From Armillaria gallica (lineage: Eukaryota > Basidiomycota > Agaricomycetes > Agaricales > Physalacriaceae): DNA of 64,000 bases. The stretch lies in assembly GCA_037576215.1 (NCBI GenBank), contig JBANDB010000016.1, positions 1,240,001-1,304,000 on the forward strand. Reading direction: 5' to 3'. A program made the position numbers and the translations under genes. Positions within the stretch are counted from its first letter, which is position 1; the number at the start of each line of letters is the position of its first letter. Positions 43,461 through 56,410 of the stretch are shown piece after piece. The notes under the pieces were generated by a model that was given only the letters and a program-made list of their open reading frames with translations, did not search any database and was not told the DNA's origin.

Positions 43461-46400
43461 TTTGGAGGCTCAGCTACTCAGCTGTGGAATCCAGATGACT
43501 GAAGGGCATGCTCATCGTGCACAACCGTGCACTGCATCGGCCTCATTGAGCAAGACGACGACAAGGGTAGACCCTAAAAATAGGGTGCACCATATTGCCA
43601 GGCTGGGATAGGATGATCCCATTGACCAATTTCCAATCTCCGGAAGTGATCTGACGTTCACTTCTCGTGTTTCAAAAGGATTCTCATTCTTTGATCGACA
43701 TTCTGCAACACCAACACCATGTCAGCCTGAACAAATTGCTTGTTATTCCATTGATATGTTTTTTTTAGAATTTGTTTTTGTTCAGGAAAAAAAAAAACTG
43801 AGAAAATTTGCCTTGCCTGGGAGGGCAATTTTCTTTTCATTGATTCATGACAAGAACTATATAAAAATGATAGAACCCTCATGCACGTGAACGACCAGTC
43901 CGCTAAAAAGATGCAAAGCAGAATGACTGTCAGCGGCGATATTGTTGTCATCTTGGTGGAGTGCCATGTCCATCATTGTTCACTTGTAGTGGTGGACAAC
44001 ACTCGAAGAGCTGCCGTTGTTATGGCCGTTGGCATCTCCCTGTCGTTCCGCACCTGCTCTCATGTTCTCCCACCTTCCCTCACCTCATCAGCCCTCTGTT
44101 CAGCCCCCACAGCAAAATCCCACCCTCACACGCACCCTTGATCCCCAGACAAGCCTTCCAGTCCTCTTCGTGCACTACTGCTGCTGTCATCATTGTCGCC
44201 GGGCTTGTTCTTGGCTTTGTGCACCCAGATGGCATTTGATCTTCGGATTTCTTGCATCTTTGGTGTTGTTCAGCTCTTGGAACTTTGTGATGCATGGGGA
44301 TTGATGCTGATTGGCCAGTAGGTGGTTACACAGGATGTGTTGTGGGATAAGCTTGTGTACTGGTGAACGGCGGCAGCAAAGCTCGTTGCGGTGATGAGCC
44401 TCCAGGCTCTGTACGCTCAGAATTCGCGGATTTAGCCATCTATCACCCAATACCTTCGAAACAACACCATTATAATCCTCACACACTCGATAATACCACG
44501 GATTTTCACAGTATAGGTCACAAACATTCAGATACAATCCTAAAACCATAACATCCACTCCTCACGCACTCTGTTATCCTTCCCAGCTCGCCTCGTATCA
44601 CAATTACCGTATCCCATCACGGCAAGGCACCTTTGATCGACAATCATCCTAAAACAGGGTTGCTATATCACTCAGAAGCACTAGTTGATGTGCCCATCAA
44701 TCATTTAATGAAATGACGTGATTGACGCGAGTACCCTCCCAGCTACGATAATTACAGCTACGGCAACTATAGACCGCGTTTACTAAGGCTGTTACAGTGC
44801 CAAGACTTCGAATTATCGTTGCCCCACGCATACACCTCAGCACGGCAACTGCAGCTCAATAATCCGCAGCTAAACAGCACCTTATGATCCGCTCATCGCT
44901 CAATAAAACCACACGGTTTGCATCCATACACGGCAACGTCGAGGACTTGCTGTTACTTTAGAACCACAGATACCATATGTTTACTATGGCTATTACAAAA
45001 GCCAAGGACTTACAGCCTTACTAAGGCTTCGAAGAATATTCTATTTATAAAATCGTACTTGTAGTATAAAAACTAGGTAGATACCGCATTTTTGGAGCTA
45101 GTTCTTACCCAGTTGATGAGGCTACGGCATTACCAGTCAGCTACGGTTACTCCAAGTTATTCCCCACCGCTTGCTTTACTCTTTAAACGTTGTTGGTTGC
45201 ACCAATACACGAAATCTTGCGTCAATAACTTGCTTTTGTCTTTTAATGCCACAACATCGCTTCACTTTCACCACATAGGATTGTTTCATCGCTTTCACCT
45301 TCTACATCGCCATCGTTTTCATCGCCCAGTTCAGTATTGCCTCCGTGTAGGCCCAGTTCAGCTCCATAGGATCACCCTCGTCTTTATCATTGTTAGGAGT
45401 TGCCGTGCATCTATTGCCGCAGCACCCCAGTCAGCACCTCAGTTGCTACGATTTCTACCAGTTTCTTGCAGTCTCTGTACGTTTATTGCTATTGTTTCGA
45501 CTCACAATATTAGGTACACCCCAAGCCACGTTTACTAGGCTATTTCGATGTCTTCTAGTCCATTGCCACGATTTCTAGAGCATCGCAACGTTTTCTAGCG
45601 TGTTGCTACGATTTCTAGAGCATTGCTACAATTACCAGTCCTTCCACACGATTACTCGTCCTCCCCCCACGATTACTAGAGCATCGCAACGTTTTCTAGT
45701 CCCTCCCCACGTTTTCCAGTCCCTCCCCACGTTTTCTCGACTGTTGCTACGATTTCTAGCGCGTTGCTACGATTTCTAGACCCATTTTCGTGGTCTCTAG
45801 ACCATTTTCGCAGTTTCTATCACGGTTTCTTGGTATTCAAGTCATACCAGATTCCGTCCCATCTTGTTTATCGAGATCCTTCCTGGCTTACAGCCAACGT
45901 CTATTAGTACTCCTTGACCAAGAGTACTACTTCGCTGACTGAAAAGTCGCAGTGTATCTTGTGTTATTGAGGAATTGACCGCACGGAGGTGCACCGAACC
46001 ACTCGCAAACACATTGCCTTGATTGCTGTGTTGCTACGTTAATTGCCTAAGCTCTCTCCGAGTTTTGGGTGTTGCCGTTGCCATGGAAGTCTAGGCTCAT
46101 CAGTGGGTAGTCAGAGACGTTGTGGGTAAGGTGCGGTGTGGTCATTCATCGTTTATTGGATGTGCAGCCTCGTTGGAGGGCTTGCATGTGGGTAGGGATG
46201 GAAGCGATTCGAGAGATTAGCTGATTACTTAATAGTGATCTTGCGATCCTATTTGCTCAAATTGTGATCGGCAGTCGGCAGTATAGTGAACCGGCCAGTC
46301 AATTGCTTCAGACATAGCTTGCGTGTAATGATATTAATTTTGGATAAGCATAAATACTAGGGTTTGGCTGTTGTTCATGCTCTATATGTATGAAAAATGA

Positions 46401-47434
46401 TTACTGCACAAATTCTCAGAAGGTGCCTGACAATCAGTGAAGTCGAACCATTATTATTTCAATGACAACAGTTGCCGGTCAGTCATTGTAAACTCTGTAT
46501 AGTGCTCTTAGTCCTGCATGTATAATGACTTTAAACTGATTAAAATTCATTTTGCATATTCCGGGCCTGGTATTTCCCAAAGAAGCACTGCATTGCAACT
46601 GGGGTACCTAACTTCATCCTACATCACAATCTCATACTCCTTGCTAGACACAGATAAGTAGAAACAATGTTTCGAGAGGCATTCTCGTTGAGTCCAGCAT
46701 CCGGTCCGATCTTCCAGATAGCCATCAGCAGTACATCCAGAGACGTTGCTCGCGCATCCATCAAAAATAATGGAATATTGATTCATTTGACTACTCGTTG
46801 TGGTTTAGTAGTTACTTGATAGCATGTGTTTAATTTTATGTGTGACATACCCATCCGTAGCACACAAAATCAACCATTGTTTTTTTTTCTGAACAAATAC
46901 AGCAGCCAAAATCATTCTGGAGCAGATAGAAAGTACGGAAGACAGACATATTGGATCGATCAAGATATGCGATCGTTAGGCAAAAGCTGGAAGCGAAAAA
47001 ATCGAAAACATATGACAGAAAACATATCACTAACATGTCCTGAACCCAGAACATGTAATTGATGGGTCCCAAGCGATGGACAACGATGATGATATAAAAA
47101 TAGATATCCTCAGGGACAGCAAATCCACGGAGGAACCAAGAAGTACCAGAGGCACAAGAAATCAGAGAAAAAAGAAGTTGAGATAAATTTAGAACAGAAG
47201 GAAAAGGGATGGCGCGCCAAACAGCGAGCGCGAATACGTGCAACCACCAGAGCATGCGGGATCCTGTGCTAGAGGTGGGAGGGACTACAGTACAAATTAT
47301 TAATTAGCACCTACTTGCAGTTGTACTGAATATTACATTACGACGGCACTCCTATGGCAGTCTGTTAATTAAATAGAAGGGCATTAATGCCTGGAAAGGG
47401 AATCAGTTAGGCGGAGATGGTGCGTGGAAAGATA
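43461..47434. other. Gene-poor region with minisatellite
   Basis: About 4 kb without a gene I recognise. Open frames at 44190-44558 (minus) and 45092-45538 (plus) have repetitive, low-complexity products. Homopolymer A and T runs occur near 43760-43800. The degenerate minisatellite is listed separately. Confidence 0.5.
45545..45840. repeat. Degenerate minisatellite, period about 20-21 bases
   Basis: At least a dozen imperfect units resembling TTGCTACGATTTCTAGAGCA follow each other. Variants include CATCGCAACGTTTTCTAG and CCCTCCCCACGTTTTCTAG. The order of variants is irregular, indicating an old array shaped by duplication and gene conversion. Confidence 0.75.
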
Positions 47435-47526
47435 CTAACCATTTAAGTTGAGGGCCGTAAGCGCCTCTAAAAGTGCCGCCAAGGCCTCAGGGGCAAGATT
47501 AAGCTGTTGTTGCTGTGCCATTGTCA
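46836..47526 (-). pseudogene. First exon and fragment of an RNase-H1-like family gene
   Basis: An exon starting at ATG 47521 (MAQQQQLNLAPEALAALLEA) ends at a good GT donor (near 47440). A later acceptor near 47281 leads to VPPTSSTGSRMLWWLHVF, which runs into a hydrophobic open frame to 46836. The first exon has the layout of the RNase-H1-N-domain gene family seen at 42706-43460, but the domain itself is absent. The assignment to that family is tentative. Confidence 0.35.
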
Positions 47527-47827
47527 GGGTGAGTGATGGTAACGATCAAGGGATGAAAAGCTCCCGTAAGATAATCACGCCACCTTAAATAGCCCCATGG
47601 GGAATTTGCTAGTATTTGTAAAGAAATTAAAGTTGCGTTACCATGCCTGGTCGGCTGGCGTATCGGCAGTGAGAAGCCGGTGGTAAACTGTACAGTTAAT
47701 AAATTATGGTGGCTCACACTTGGGAGGAAAAAGGGTCCAGTACTGAGTCGCCCAAGTCCGTGGTTTGCAAACGGTAATTATGTTATCATTGTGAAAAGGT
47801 TCCGCTGACCATTGTTTTAAACTTTAG

Positions 47828-49606
47828 ATGACAACATCACCATCACCATCAGCGCCACCACCAGATCCCACCGCACCGACGCCACCAGGTCCCACGCTGG
47901 CCCCTGTGGAATGGAAGAAACCAGGACCGAAACCTTGGGCGTCCCCGGAGCAGTGGACATTCCTAGAGGGAGGAGTGCCGGATTATCGTACTGCCCAGGC
48001 TGTTAAAGGGAAGAAAGCTGCTATAGCCGAGTTCGTCACAGAGTTCTTGCCACGGTTCTGGGCTGTATTTCCGCTGGAAGGCGAGAGAACGGTTGCTCTG
48101 GATCGCAAGGTTAGTTTGTTTGCCTACCTTTAATGATTGGCTAGTAATCTTAGTCTGTTCAGCGTATCAAAGAATGGTTCCAAAACCACGGTAAAGCTAA
48201 AAAGCCCGAGAACACTGCTCGCATTACCGACATCTTCGCCAAACCCAGGACGCGTGCTTTAAAGGTAGAAGAAGTAAATTCACGCAAGTACTACGCCGAA
48301 CGCGTCAAGCCGTTGGTGGATGCGAGAAAGGAAGGCACTAGTAGTCGAGGGGATGTACTAAAAATTATCAAAGAGACGACGAAGGAGGTCTTTGAGACAG
48401 AAAGCGAGGAAGTTCGGAGCGAGGTTTTGCAATTGACGAAGGATCAAGTTCCACTGTTGTCCGAGGGTGGAGATGGGGTAATCACTCCGGAGATGTTCGC
48501 TACGTAGGTTGAATATTGATCTCTGCCTTCAAATTGGTCTAAACGATTTCAGGGCGATCGCTGCAGCACCGGATCAGATCGACCGTTTTATGGCGGCACT
48601 TTCGAAGGCAACGGGGTGGGCAATGATGACAATAATCGGTGGTCCCGACCCTTGGGACAATGGCAAGATCGGTACTTATGGGTATGTCTTCGGCTGATGT
48701 TTGTCCTTGCACCTATTGCTGATGCTGAGATCAGTTTTTTTGTGGGAGAGGATGAACACGGAAGGAACTTTGGCCAGGCCTTTCCGAATTTCAAAGCCAC
48801 ATATCTGTCGCCGTTCACTAGATTCCTTCGCCAGGTCTATCGTGCGTAATTACATAAAGATGTTTACATTATTTGACATATTTTCAACAGCTGCAGAAGT
48901 TCGGGCAGCTCGAGCTCTTAGACCAGACACCGACGTGACAGGGAGTTCATCAGAAAAGGTTGAGCCTGCCGTTGAGGTTGAAGATTCTACTGAGGCGGAG
49001 ATGAATGGTGGAGACGCTGAGGAACCAAGGCCGGGCGAACAAAGGAACGAGGGGAACGGAGTAGCAGATGACAACGTCGACGCGGAGAGCGGTGATACGG
49101 CTGTCACTACTGAACAACCCAGTGCTTCCAAACTGCCGGCATCTCCTTCTGCCGCTGAACTTGGGGACGAACTTCCCAGCCATCCTGTAACGCCTCCGCC
49201 CGATGCTGAATTCGGGGAAGAGCTAGTTGGCCAACCCACGGCGGCGAATGCAGGAGCTGGAATTGACGGTGACAACTCTGATGAACCCAGCGAGGAGCAG
49301 CAGGAGAAGAACGGCGACTCGGTGGAGCTGCCAGAGGACAATGTACTTTCTGAGAAGTCGCCGTCATCTTCTGCTCCTGCAGGCACTGGTTCCATTCTGT
49401 CCGAACACGAAGAAGTCAAGGCAAGCGGTACCAGAAATCGTAAGCATCAACGTGCTCAGGTCGAGGATGGCCTGACGGCGACACGGACTAAAAGGGTTCG
49501 TTTGGGTCCTGCATCAAAGGAGATTCTTACGCTGGCCCAGCGTGCAGAGCTCGAGGGGGGGATTGTAGCAGCGCCTAAGGTCGCCAAACGGAAAGCGAAG
49601 AAGTAG
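47828..49606 (+). CDS. Intact five-exon gene, 524-residue protein of unknown function
   Basis: Exons 47828-48109, 48163-48503, 48553-48681, 48735-48841 and 48891-49606 join in frame across introns of 49-53 bases, giving 524 residues. The N-terminus is proline-rich. A conserved-looking block follows: WASPEQWTFLEGGVPDYRTA then RIKEWFQNHGKAKKPENTA, a pattern I associate with agaricomycete proteins of unknown role. A compact middle has AAPDQIDRFMAALSKATGWA, GGPDPWDNGKIGTYGF and FPNFKATYLSPFTRFLRQVY. The last 230 residues are acidic and disordered, ending in a basic nuclear-type tail (VAKRKAKK). All introns keep phase and no stop occurs, in contrast to the transposons nearby, so selection may still act on it. 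Confidence 0.75.
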
Positions 49607-51469
49607 CTAGTTAACTGTCACTTAGTGCCGTAATAGATGCTGGCTTGAAAGATCCTAATTGAGATATCCTCGGACTTAGGTGGCCGGTAGACTTGGCGGT
49701 TGGTCGAATCGCTGTAGGTGAAAAGGAAGTATCATGAAGGTCAGAGTTTCCAGGTGGTTGTTTGTCATACCTAAGAATGAGACAGTGAGAACTGGATCGA
49801 CGCGAAGGGAAATGGGAGAGAAATACGTGGGCGGGAAGTTTTTTGGAAATTTTTTGTAGAGTTTGTATGTAGACGTCGTGACAACAAAACACGAAAACAA
49901 GCGAAAGGAAGCGGGAGCCAGAAAAAAACATAGCAAAACATAACATGGGTACCCAGGACATACGAAGGCTCTAATAATAGTGCTCACGCCGGACAAGTAG
50001 CAAGACTTTTGAAGTATGGAATGACATGACACGTGAAGAGGCCATTAATAGTGCTCACGCCGGATGGTAGTGACGGATTCTATATTTACCTGGCAAGGAA
50101 CAGCAGGAGCACAAAAACAGACTAAAAATACCGCATCAAAGGATGAAATCTAAATTTACCAGGGGGAGATCGGGTAGGGATCACGGATAAACATTCCCCA
50201 AGTATTTCCGATCATGGAACCTATTTTGGGCCTGGGCAGGGAGCGCGGGGGCGCACGAGAGCCCAAGCGCGCCCCACGCAATGCCGGCCCCACTGTGGTA
50301 TTAATTAATAAGACACGATTTGCAGTTAGAGCATTTGATACATTAAGATCTGCATTGCTGTCGCAGTCTTTTAATTGATTGTAAGGGGATTAATGCCTGA
50401 GAGAGCATTGTTATCAAGATAAAGACACTCCCTCAAGAGTTCAAGGCACGATGACAACCTGCGACACAAGGGATCCCAGCCAGAATATGCAAGGCGAAGG
50501 TTTGAAAGAGTAGTCATTTCCGGCGGTGACAAGCAGGGGTTTTGGGTTTGATAGTACATTGTCCTCGTTTTTCACCGACTCAATGTCTGAAATTGCTGTG
50601 GCCCAGTCTCAGAGATGGGCTGAGGATTTACCTGTCGAAGTCATGTCCTTCACTTCTTTTACTGGGGTTCGATGCATGCAAAATGCAGTAACAAGTAATA
50701 CTACCCTCGCTTTTCCTTGGATCCGTGATCTTCAAAGGTCTCTGGCGAAACTATCTATCGGTATAACCTCTGGAAGTATCAGGGCTCACCTCAGATAAAT
50801 GCGATGACTGAACAATCTTCAAGACGTCTTCATTGTTCAATATATGGGATCACACTTCAAAACCCAACATTACGCCGTCAGCTGACCCTGCAAAGGTAAG
50901 CACTGTATCGAAGAGCAGGGATGATGATGAAGCTGGTGCGAATCACCAGATTCGAGGTCTCTTTCACTGTCCATATTCGCTGCTCTTCTGGCTGATGTTC
51001 TTACCGAATAGCCTAAAACTCTGAGAAACAAGGCCTTCACAACTGTCAGGTGCTTGGCGGCATACGTGCATAGTGGCATCCATTATTTTCTCTTCACTTC
51101 ACGTTCACTACTTATACGCCAAGATAACCGACACGATTCATTGCGCCGGAGGGAGAGTCTAATCACTAAGGTAACAACCGTGTATTGATAGTATTATCTC
51201 CGCCGGGCGTTCCCCGTCAGACCGTGCTGTGTAATCCTACATACCTACCTACCTACGATAACCTAGTAAAAAATATCAAAGGAAATCATATCCCTATGTA
51301 CTTCAATAAACACTAATAACACGAGCGACTGAACTCATGGAAAAGGAAAACATATTTGTCAGTATTATCAATCCCTTGGTACGATGGGCATCGCACTGGG
51401 ATCATCCTCCGGTCTATCTGGTAGCTGGGTCAGCGTCGAAGTCATTGCCGCGAACGGGACTCTCATTCA
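49607..51469. other. Region with decayed duplicate sequences
   Basis: No intact gene recognised. The 19-base phrase TAATAGTGCTCACGCCGGA occurs at about 49975 and again at about 50045. Bases 50290-50410 resemble 47280-47420 (shared TTAATTAA and GGCATTAATGCCTG-like phrases). Bases 50385-50620 resemble 55260-55440, sharing GCGACACAAGGG, CCCAGCCAGAATATGC and TTTTTCACCGACT. These are old segmental copies with no clear reading frame. Confidence 0.5.
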
Positions 51470-52781
51470 TTAACCGTCCGGCCTCCAGCCTCTCAGCAGT
51501 GACATCTTCACGTATGACACCCTCGTTCGCAGTATCTCCCATGAGCCCGCCAACATGTGACGGCTAAATGCATCATCCATCTCCCGCTGTGCTTCGAGGT
51601 CGTCACTCCGAGTTGTCATGGTATCCTGCTGAGAATTTTGACTGCCGGAATCTGTTGCGAAGCGAAGTGAGGATGCGGAGCTTTCCTGCCAAGATTCGTC
51701 TGGGCGAGCATGACCAGCTGCGACGCGCCCAACGAGGAGTGTCGGAGCGATTCCCTGGAAAACGTTTGTGAGATACTAAGACGGTGAAAAGAATGACGGT
51801 GTACCCTTGTAATCACTGATAGGACATCAAAGTAACACGATATGACATCATTGCGAACATAGAAAGTCAGAAATAGGATCAACGATATCGAATAAAGAGC
51901 CGAAGATTCAACTAGGACCTCGATAACATGGCGGTAGGCATTGAGTCCACCTGCTGATCGCGTAACAGTGACAATACGGTAGATGATGAATAATGTGCAC
52001 CATAATGTTGAAGCAAGGACGAAGGATGAACAGAATACATAGTCAAGTATGTACCCCTTCGAAGAGCGTAATGCCTAGACATAGCCATGACTTTGAACAC
52101 TGCATCAAGACTTGGGTAAATTGGCAAGGTAAAAGACCCGTGTGATCTTACCCATATGAGAAACAAGAAAAAGCACTGGAAGCAGAACGATCGGCCACCG
52201 TCGTCCCCAGACCATCCAACAACGCCAAACCTACAGTTTGAAATAGCAAACTGAGGTGAAATCGCGAGCAGAATCGCACAGGGCATACCATGGTGGAGTC
52301 TGCAAGAACGGTACAGAAAGCACCTGCAGTAACCGCACCAATTGTTATCCCTGCGCCGGGATTCTGGTAAAGCATGTATTTTGTCCAAAATGATTGTCCA
52401 TGCTCAACGAACATAGAGCGTAGGTATGACCAGGCGAAGGTGAAGGCGATAGTAGTAGCGACATAGAGGAGGATTATAATGACAACCATGGCTCGTCCGG
52501 TGGGCCGGGATTTGTCCATAACTGTGTCATTCAACTCAGCTTGTAAAACAGAGTTGACATAGTCTCCTCACAGATCATATTCCCCAACGAAACAGCAGCT
52601 ATTCCAGTGTAGATGCCTATGTACAACCGTGATTAGACATAGGTAAAGGGATTGAATGAATATACATACCGTGCAGCAGGGAGTAGAGTATGACGGAATT
52701 CAATTCAGTATCGAGCTCGTGAAATATCAAAGCTTTATCAGGATCAGTAACATCTGGCGGAATATTGGTCTGGGCAGCCAT
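51470..52781 (-). CDS. Agaricomycete seven-TM membrane protein (one apparent frameshift)
   Basis: Paralogue of the copy at 31715-33037. From ATG 52781 (MAAQTNIPPDVTDPDKALIF) it runs through IYTGIAAVSLGNM, then GRAMVVIIILLYVATTI, EHGQSFWTKY, VLADSTMVWRCWMVWGRRWP, DYVFCSSFVLASTLWCTLF, EVLVESSALYSISLILF and GIAPTLLVGRVAAGHARPD, ending with a polar tail at TAA 51470. About seven hydrophobic helices fit. Exons are joined by short GT-AG introns, for example the one ending before GIYTG near 52620. One region near 52035-52075 does not join in frame, so there is either a small frameshift or a missed intron. Function unknown. Confidence 0.65.
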
Positions 52782-52869
52782 CAAGGAAATCTGGGAAGAG
52801 ATAGAATGAGGAGCCTTGAGGGAGTCGACTGGAGAGATAACACATACCACACCTCTCGTTATATGGTAT

Positions 52870-55195
52870 TCAGTGTCACAGCAAAAACCCATGATCTGCA
52901 TCGGGAAGGAGATCAGCAGGCGGGACCTTATCGCAACATATTGAGCTCGGGTAACCTATAAATCATTATCTCAGAATGAAAACACGTCGGAGACCGACAG
53001 ATAGTATGGAACCCACCGGTATTATATGCTCAGCTGAAACTAGCATGGACCAAGTCGCCGTTTAGCCGTAGTCTCAATCATTAGAGGCAACTATTTGGCG
53101 TACAGAGCCCTTGCCAGCATGGAACACAAGTGTCCTCAGGCTCACCTAGTCACTTAAATAACGCATTTGACAAAGAAGCCGAAAATGTGCATACTAATAC
53201 ACTGTCTGACGAACTCTAGGATTATATTCAACTGGTGGTATCTTCCGGTTCCTGTCTATCTCAAATTTCTGTTTCTTCTGTTAGGCTGATACGATCATGT
53301 TTGCGAAGGCACAAGTACCCACCTTATCGGTCCTATCAGAACAAACTCGGTGATGAGAGAGCAGGGGTTTGATGTATTGAGCTTCGCGCTGTCCAGTCAG
53401 TTCCCGCTACAATAGCTGTGTACGATTCATGAAGGAAGCGAACTGCTTTCGTGCAATATTCACTTCCCTATGAAGCATTCCGGTAGAAAGAATTTAGAAT
53501 CGATGTCCAAAACAGACTTAGCACGACGATTTTCAGATCCTTTGACAGCGAATACGATTCGTAGCATAGCAATGGGGCGTAGACGGCAGGCATAATAGGC
53601 TACTTCCATAGGAAGCGAGTTCACCATTGGGAAGAAAGAGTAATCCATTGATAGACGATATGAAGGCAAAAATGTGGGCTATGCCTAACATGAGTTGGCA
53701 GCAATATAGTCGTTCCCTCTCAAGAACGACGAGATCTCAATTCTCCAACTCGGGACCCTGATACGGTCATGGATACCCGAGCTGAGGACAGTGATTTGGG
53801 ACTATCAAACCCAAGACTACCAGCATCTGAATAGACAGTAGAACATACCGAATACAACTAACCGAATTTATGATATCAGATTGTCCACCAGGGACTTATT
53901 TATGCCAACTTGAATGTAACTTGAAACGCCTCAGAAACCAAAAGAAGGGACGTACTCAACACTTACCTGTTGGCGATCCAAGTCCCAACCAAGCAACGTG
54001 CTCTCCTTCACCTATCTCATTCGGCGCGCCGCATTGCCTTGCTAAACGTCCAGATGATACTCTGTAGAATTATTTTAAAGCATTTTGGACAAAGGCGGGC
54101 GAGGCGAAAAGAATATGAGCCTGGAAATTGTTAGTGAAGAGCGTTACTAAAGAGGAAAGACAGACGTACTTCTTATATGTCTCGACGACCCTCGAGGGCC
54201 CCGAAAGCAGGATCGTCTTCAGATGTACAGTGTGCCTCGATACTCATGCTGTAGACCAAAATTTATCTTTCACAGTCGAGATGTCTTCGGAAGACTTCGC
54301 TGCTGGATAGTACCAAGAATATGTCCTAGAAGCTGTCAACAAGCAGTACAAGGAGGAGAAACGTATGGAACGCACAAATACGAGCTCGCAGACGACTTCA
54401 TGTGCACTGGCAAGACCTTTATTGCGCCTTCATCGTTGTTGCTGACGCTGTCGCTGTCGGAGAGTCGTTTTGTTTTCTTGCCACGTTCACGACCTATGCC
54501 GAGCATTTTTCACGTACATACTGCCACATATAATCAGCATCCGTCAGATTGCAATGAGCCTTCATGCGTACGTCTTCCGACCCCCCCACGATTCGACACT
54601 CGCCATTGTAGGCGCCATCTTGTCAAGTAAATTATCCTGCAGCTGGTAGGGCATTTCCCCGCTTCATAGTCGAACTGTCGAGGCATGAGATCTGTGCATG
54701 CCGTGAGGACGAGAAAAATCAGGCGATGATGACGGCTTTCGCTAAAATTGGCATGTGTCTAATTTCGCTCTTTCATTATGCCAGTGACGACGGCTCCTGC
54801 ACCTCTTGGCGTTTTCGACGACGATGATGGATGGCAGGATATGCCTGTTGTCCGGGAGGACGAGCTCAAGGGCGGGCTCGATGAAGAAGACCAAAAGCGA
54901 TACCACTACGTACCTTCCGCCAAGGGCACCAACACTGCTAATGCCATCGGCACTATCGATGTTGACGACCTTGGGAACGAATGGAGGTCGAAGATAGACC
55001 ACAATGAGAACGAATACACGAGGTTGCGGGTGAGGGAGGAGGACGAGAACGACGACGTGCATCTACGGACCCGGTACCTGTTCGACGAAGACAAGGCGAT
55101 GACACCGCTCAGCCAGATGCAGGCGACAAAGAATTTGCTCACGGAAGCCCAACGTATAGCGTACGTCGGCCTCTGCTCGCTGACGAGCCGGGAAA
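52870..55195. repeat. Left arm of a large inverted duplication
   Basis: About 2.3 kb matching the reverse complement of 61691-64000 at roughly 90-95 percent by eye, with small indels (for example extra bases CACAGTCGAGATGTCTT near 54272). The inner edge is sharp at 55195, after CGAGCCGGGAAA. The outer edge corresponds to the end of the window, so the duplication may be longer. Confidence 0.9.
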
Positions 55196-55284
55196 AAGGT
55201 TTCGTGACTTTGTTTGCTTTCGATCCACCATCTCTCCGCCTTTTTTTGTCGGCAGCCTGGCAGAGAGCATTATTATGGAGATAA
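54778..55284 (+). pseudogene. Truncated 5' copy of the DUF726/TMCO4 gene
   Basis: Reads MPVTTAPAPLGVFDDDDGWQ and onward almost identically to the first exon of the gene at 58868-62114, up to LCSLTSRE. It then enters unrelated sequence at 55195 and stops at 55284. The promoter side is duplicated too. It has two fewer aspartates in the DDDD run than the full copy. It could make a 168-residue acidic protein lacking every membrane and hydrolase part. Confidence 0.85.
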
Positions 55285-56410
55285 ATACTCTTCTTCCTGC
55301 GACACAAGGGCCCCAGCCAGAATATGCGACACGGAGCTTTGAGGGAATAGTCGGTACCGGCGGCGACACGCAAGGATCTGGGACACAGTACGCTGCCCTC
55401 ATTTTTCACCGACTGCAGCCATCTAATGTCTGAATTCAAGTCCCATGTTACGCACAGAGATGGACCAAGATAGACCGTCACGACATGCATCAGCTTTTTC
55501 AGATAACCTGTAGACACGATCAACGATATCCTCCAGTGCTTCAATGACTATTACGTCGAGCAACCGTGACGATCGACAATTCGCGGACCTTTCCCATATA
55601 CACAAGTACCCGGGGACTCCTGCTCAGATTCTATCGACCGTCAACATCGAACTGGAGGGAGAAACTGCCTATATCAGAGTATGTGCTAGGCGAGTATCGG
55701 AAAAGACGATGAATTTAGTTTTTGCTGAAATCTCGCATAGGGTCCGCTTCGAGTCGTGATACAGCATAATCGCATGCCCGTACGCCGTCAGGACTCGCCT
55801 TGTCGGCGGTCGTGCCTATCATTACTTTTTGATTCGAGACTTTCCTCACTGGCGAGTTCGATGCGTGCATTCCGAGATACAGTCATAGCAAGACTTCTTG
55901 GATACGTGACCTTTCGATGTTTCCGGTGGACCAATCCCTTTGAGAGCATCACGCGGCTCACCACAGATAACTAGAAGGACGGAACGACCTTCAGGACGGC
56001 TGAAATGTATGAGATCAGGCTTTAAGTTCTAATATCACACCGCCAACTTCTAGCCTTACGAAAGCAGCCTTTTGTGCCATGCTGAGCATGCCAAAGAGCC
56101 GGGAGGATGGTGAGGATTGTTGGTCAGGCGATTCCATGTTAGCGTCGCTATCATCATCAGCAGAGGGACGACCGTGACACTGTTCCATTTACCCGAAGCG
56201 GACCCTCCGCTAGGCTGTGCCAATTCTATAGTACCGGTCCTTGTTGCTATAGCTTAGCATAGTAATACTTACGCAGCAGTGTTCTAAGCAGCAAATACAT
56301 TCAAGTGTACAATGTCCCCCCTATAGCATTGTCGGGTTCTTAGGCAGTTCTACCATTAGTGTGTTAAATACCCTGTATCGATTCCGATACAGGTCGCGTT
56401 TAAGAAACAT
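55285..56410. other. Region without a recognisable gene
   Basis: Short open frames only. Bases 55260-55440 resemble 50385-50620. A possible plus-strand exon around 55544-55759 gives no known domain. Confidence 0.4.

Noticed and set aside
45545..45840. CRISPR-like array
   Set aside because: Units are contiguous and degenerate with no unique spacers, in a fungal genome; it is a minisatellite.
48850..49419. Long antisense frame opposite the last exon of the 524-residue gene
   Set aside because: Serine-rich shadow of the acidic coding strand; the spliced plus-strand gene explains the region.
53460..53669. Similar short frames in both arms of the inverted duplication (also 63162-63392)
   Set aside because: Differences between arms change amino acids freely (for example N/H, S/P, I/T) with no sign of protein constraint; probably non-coding.
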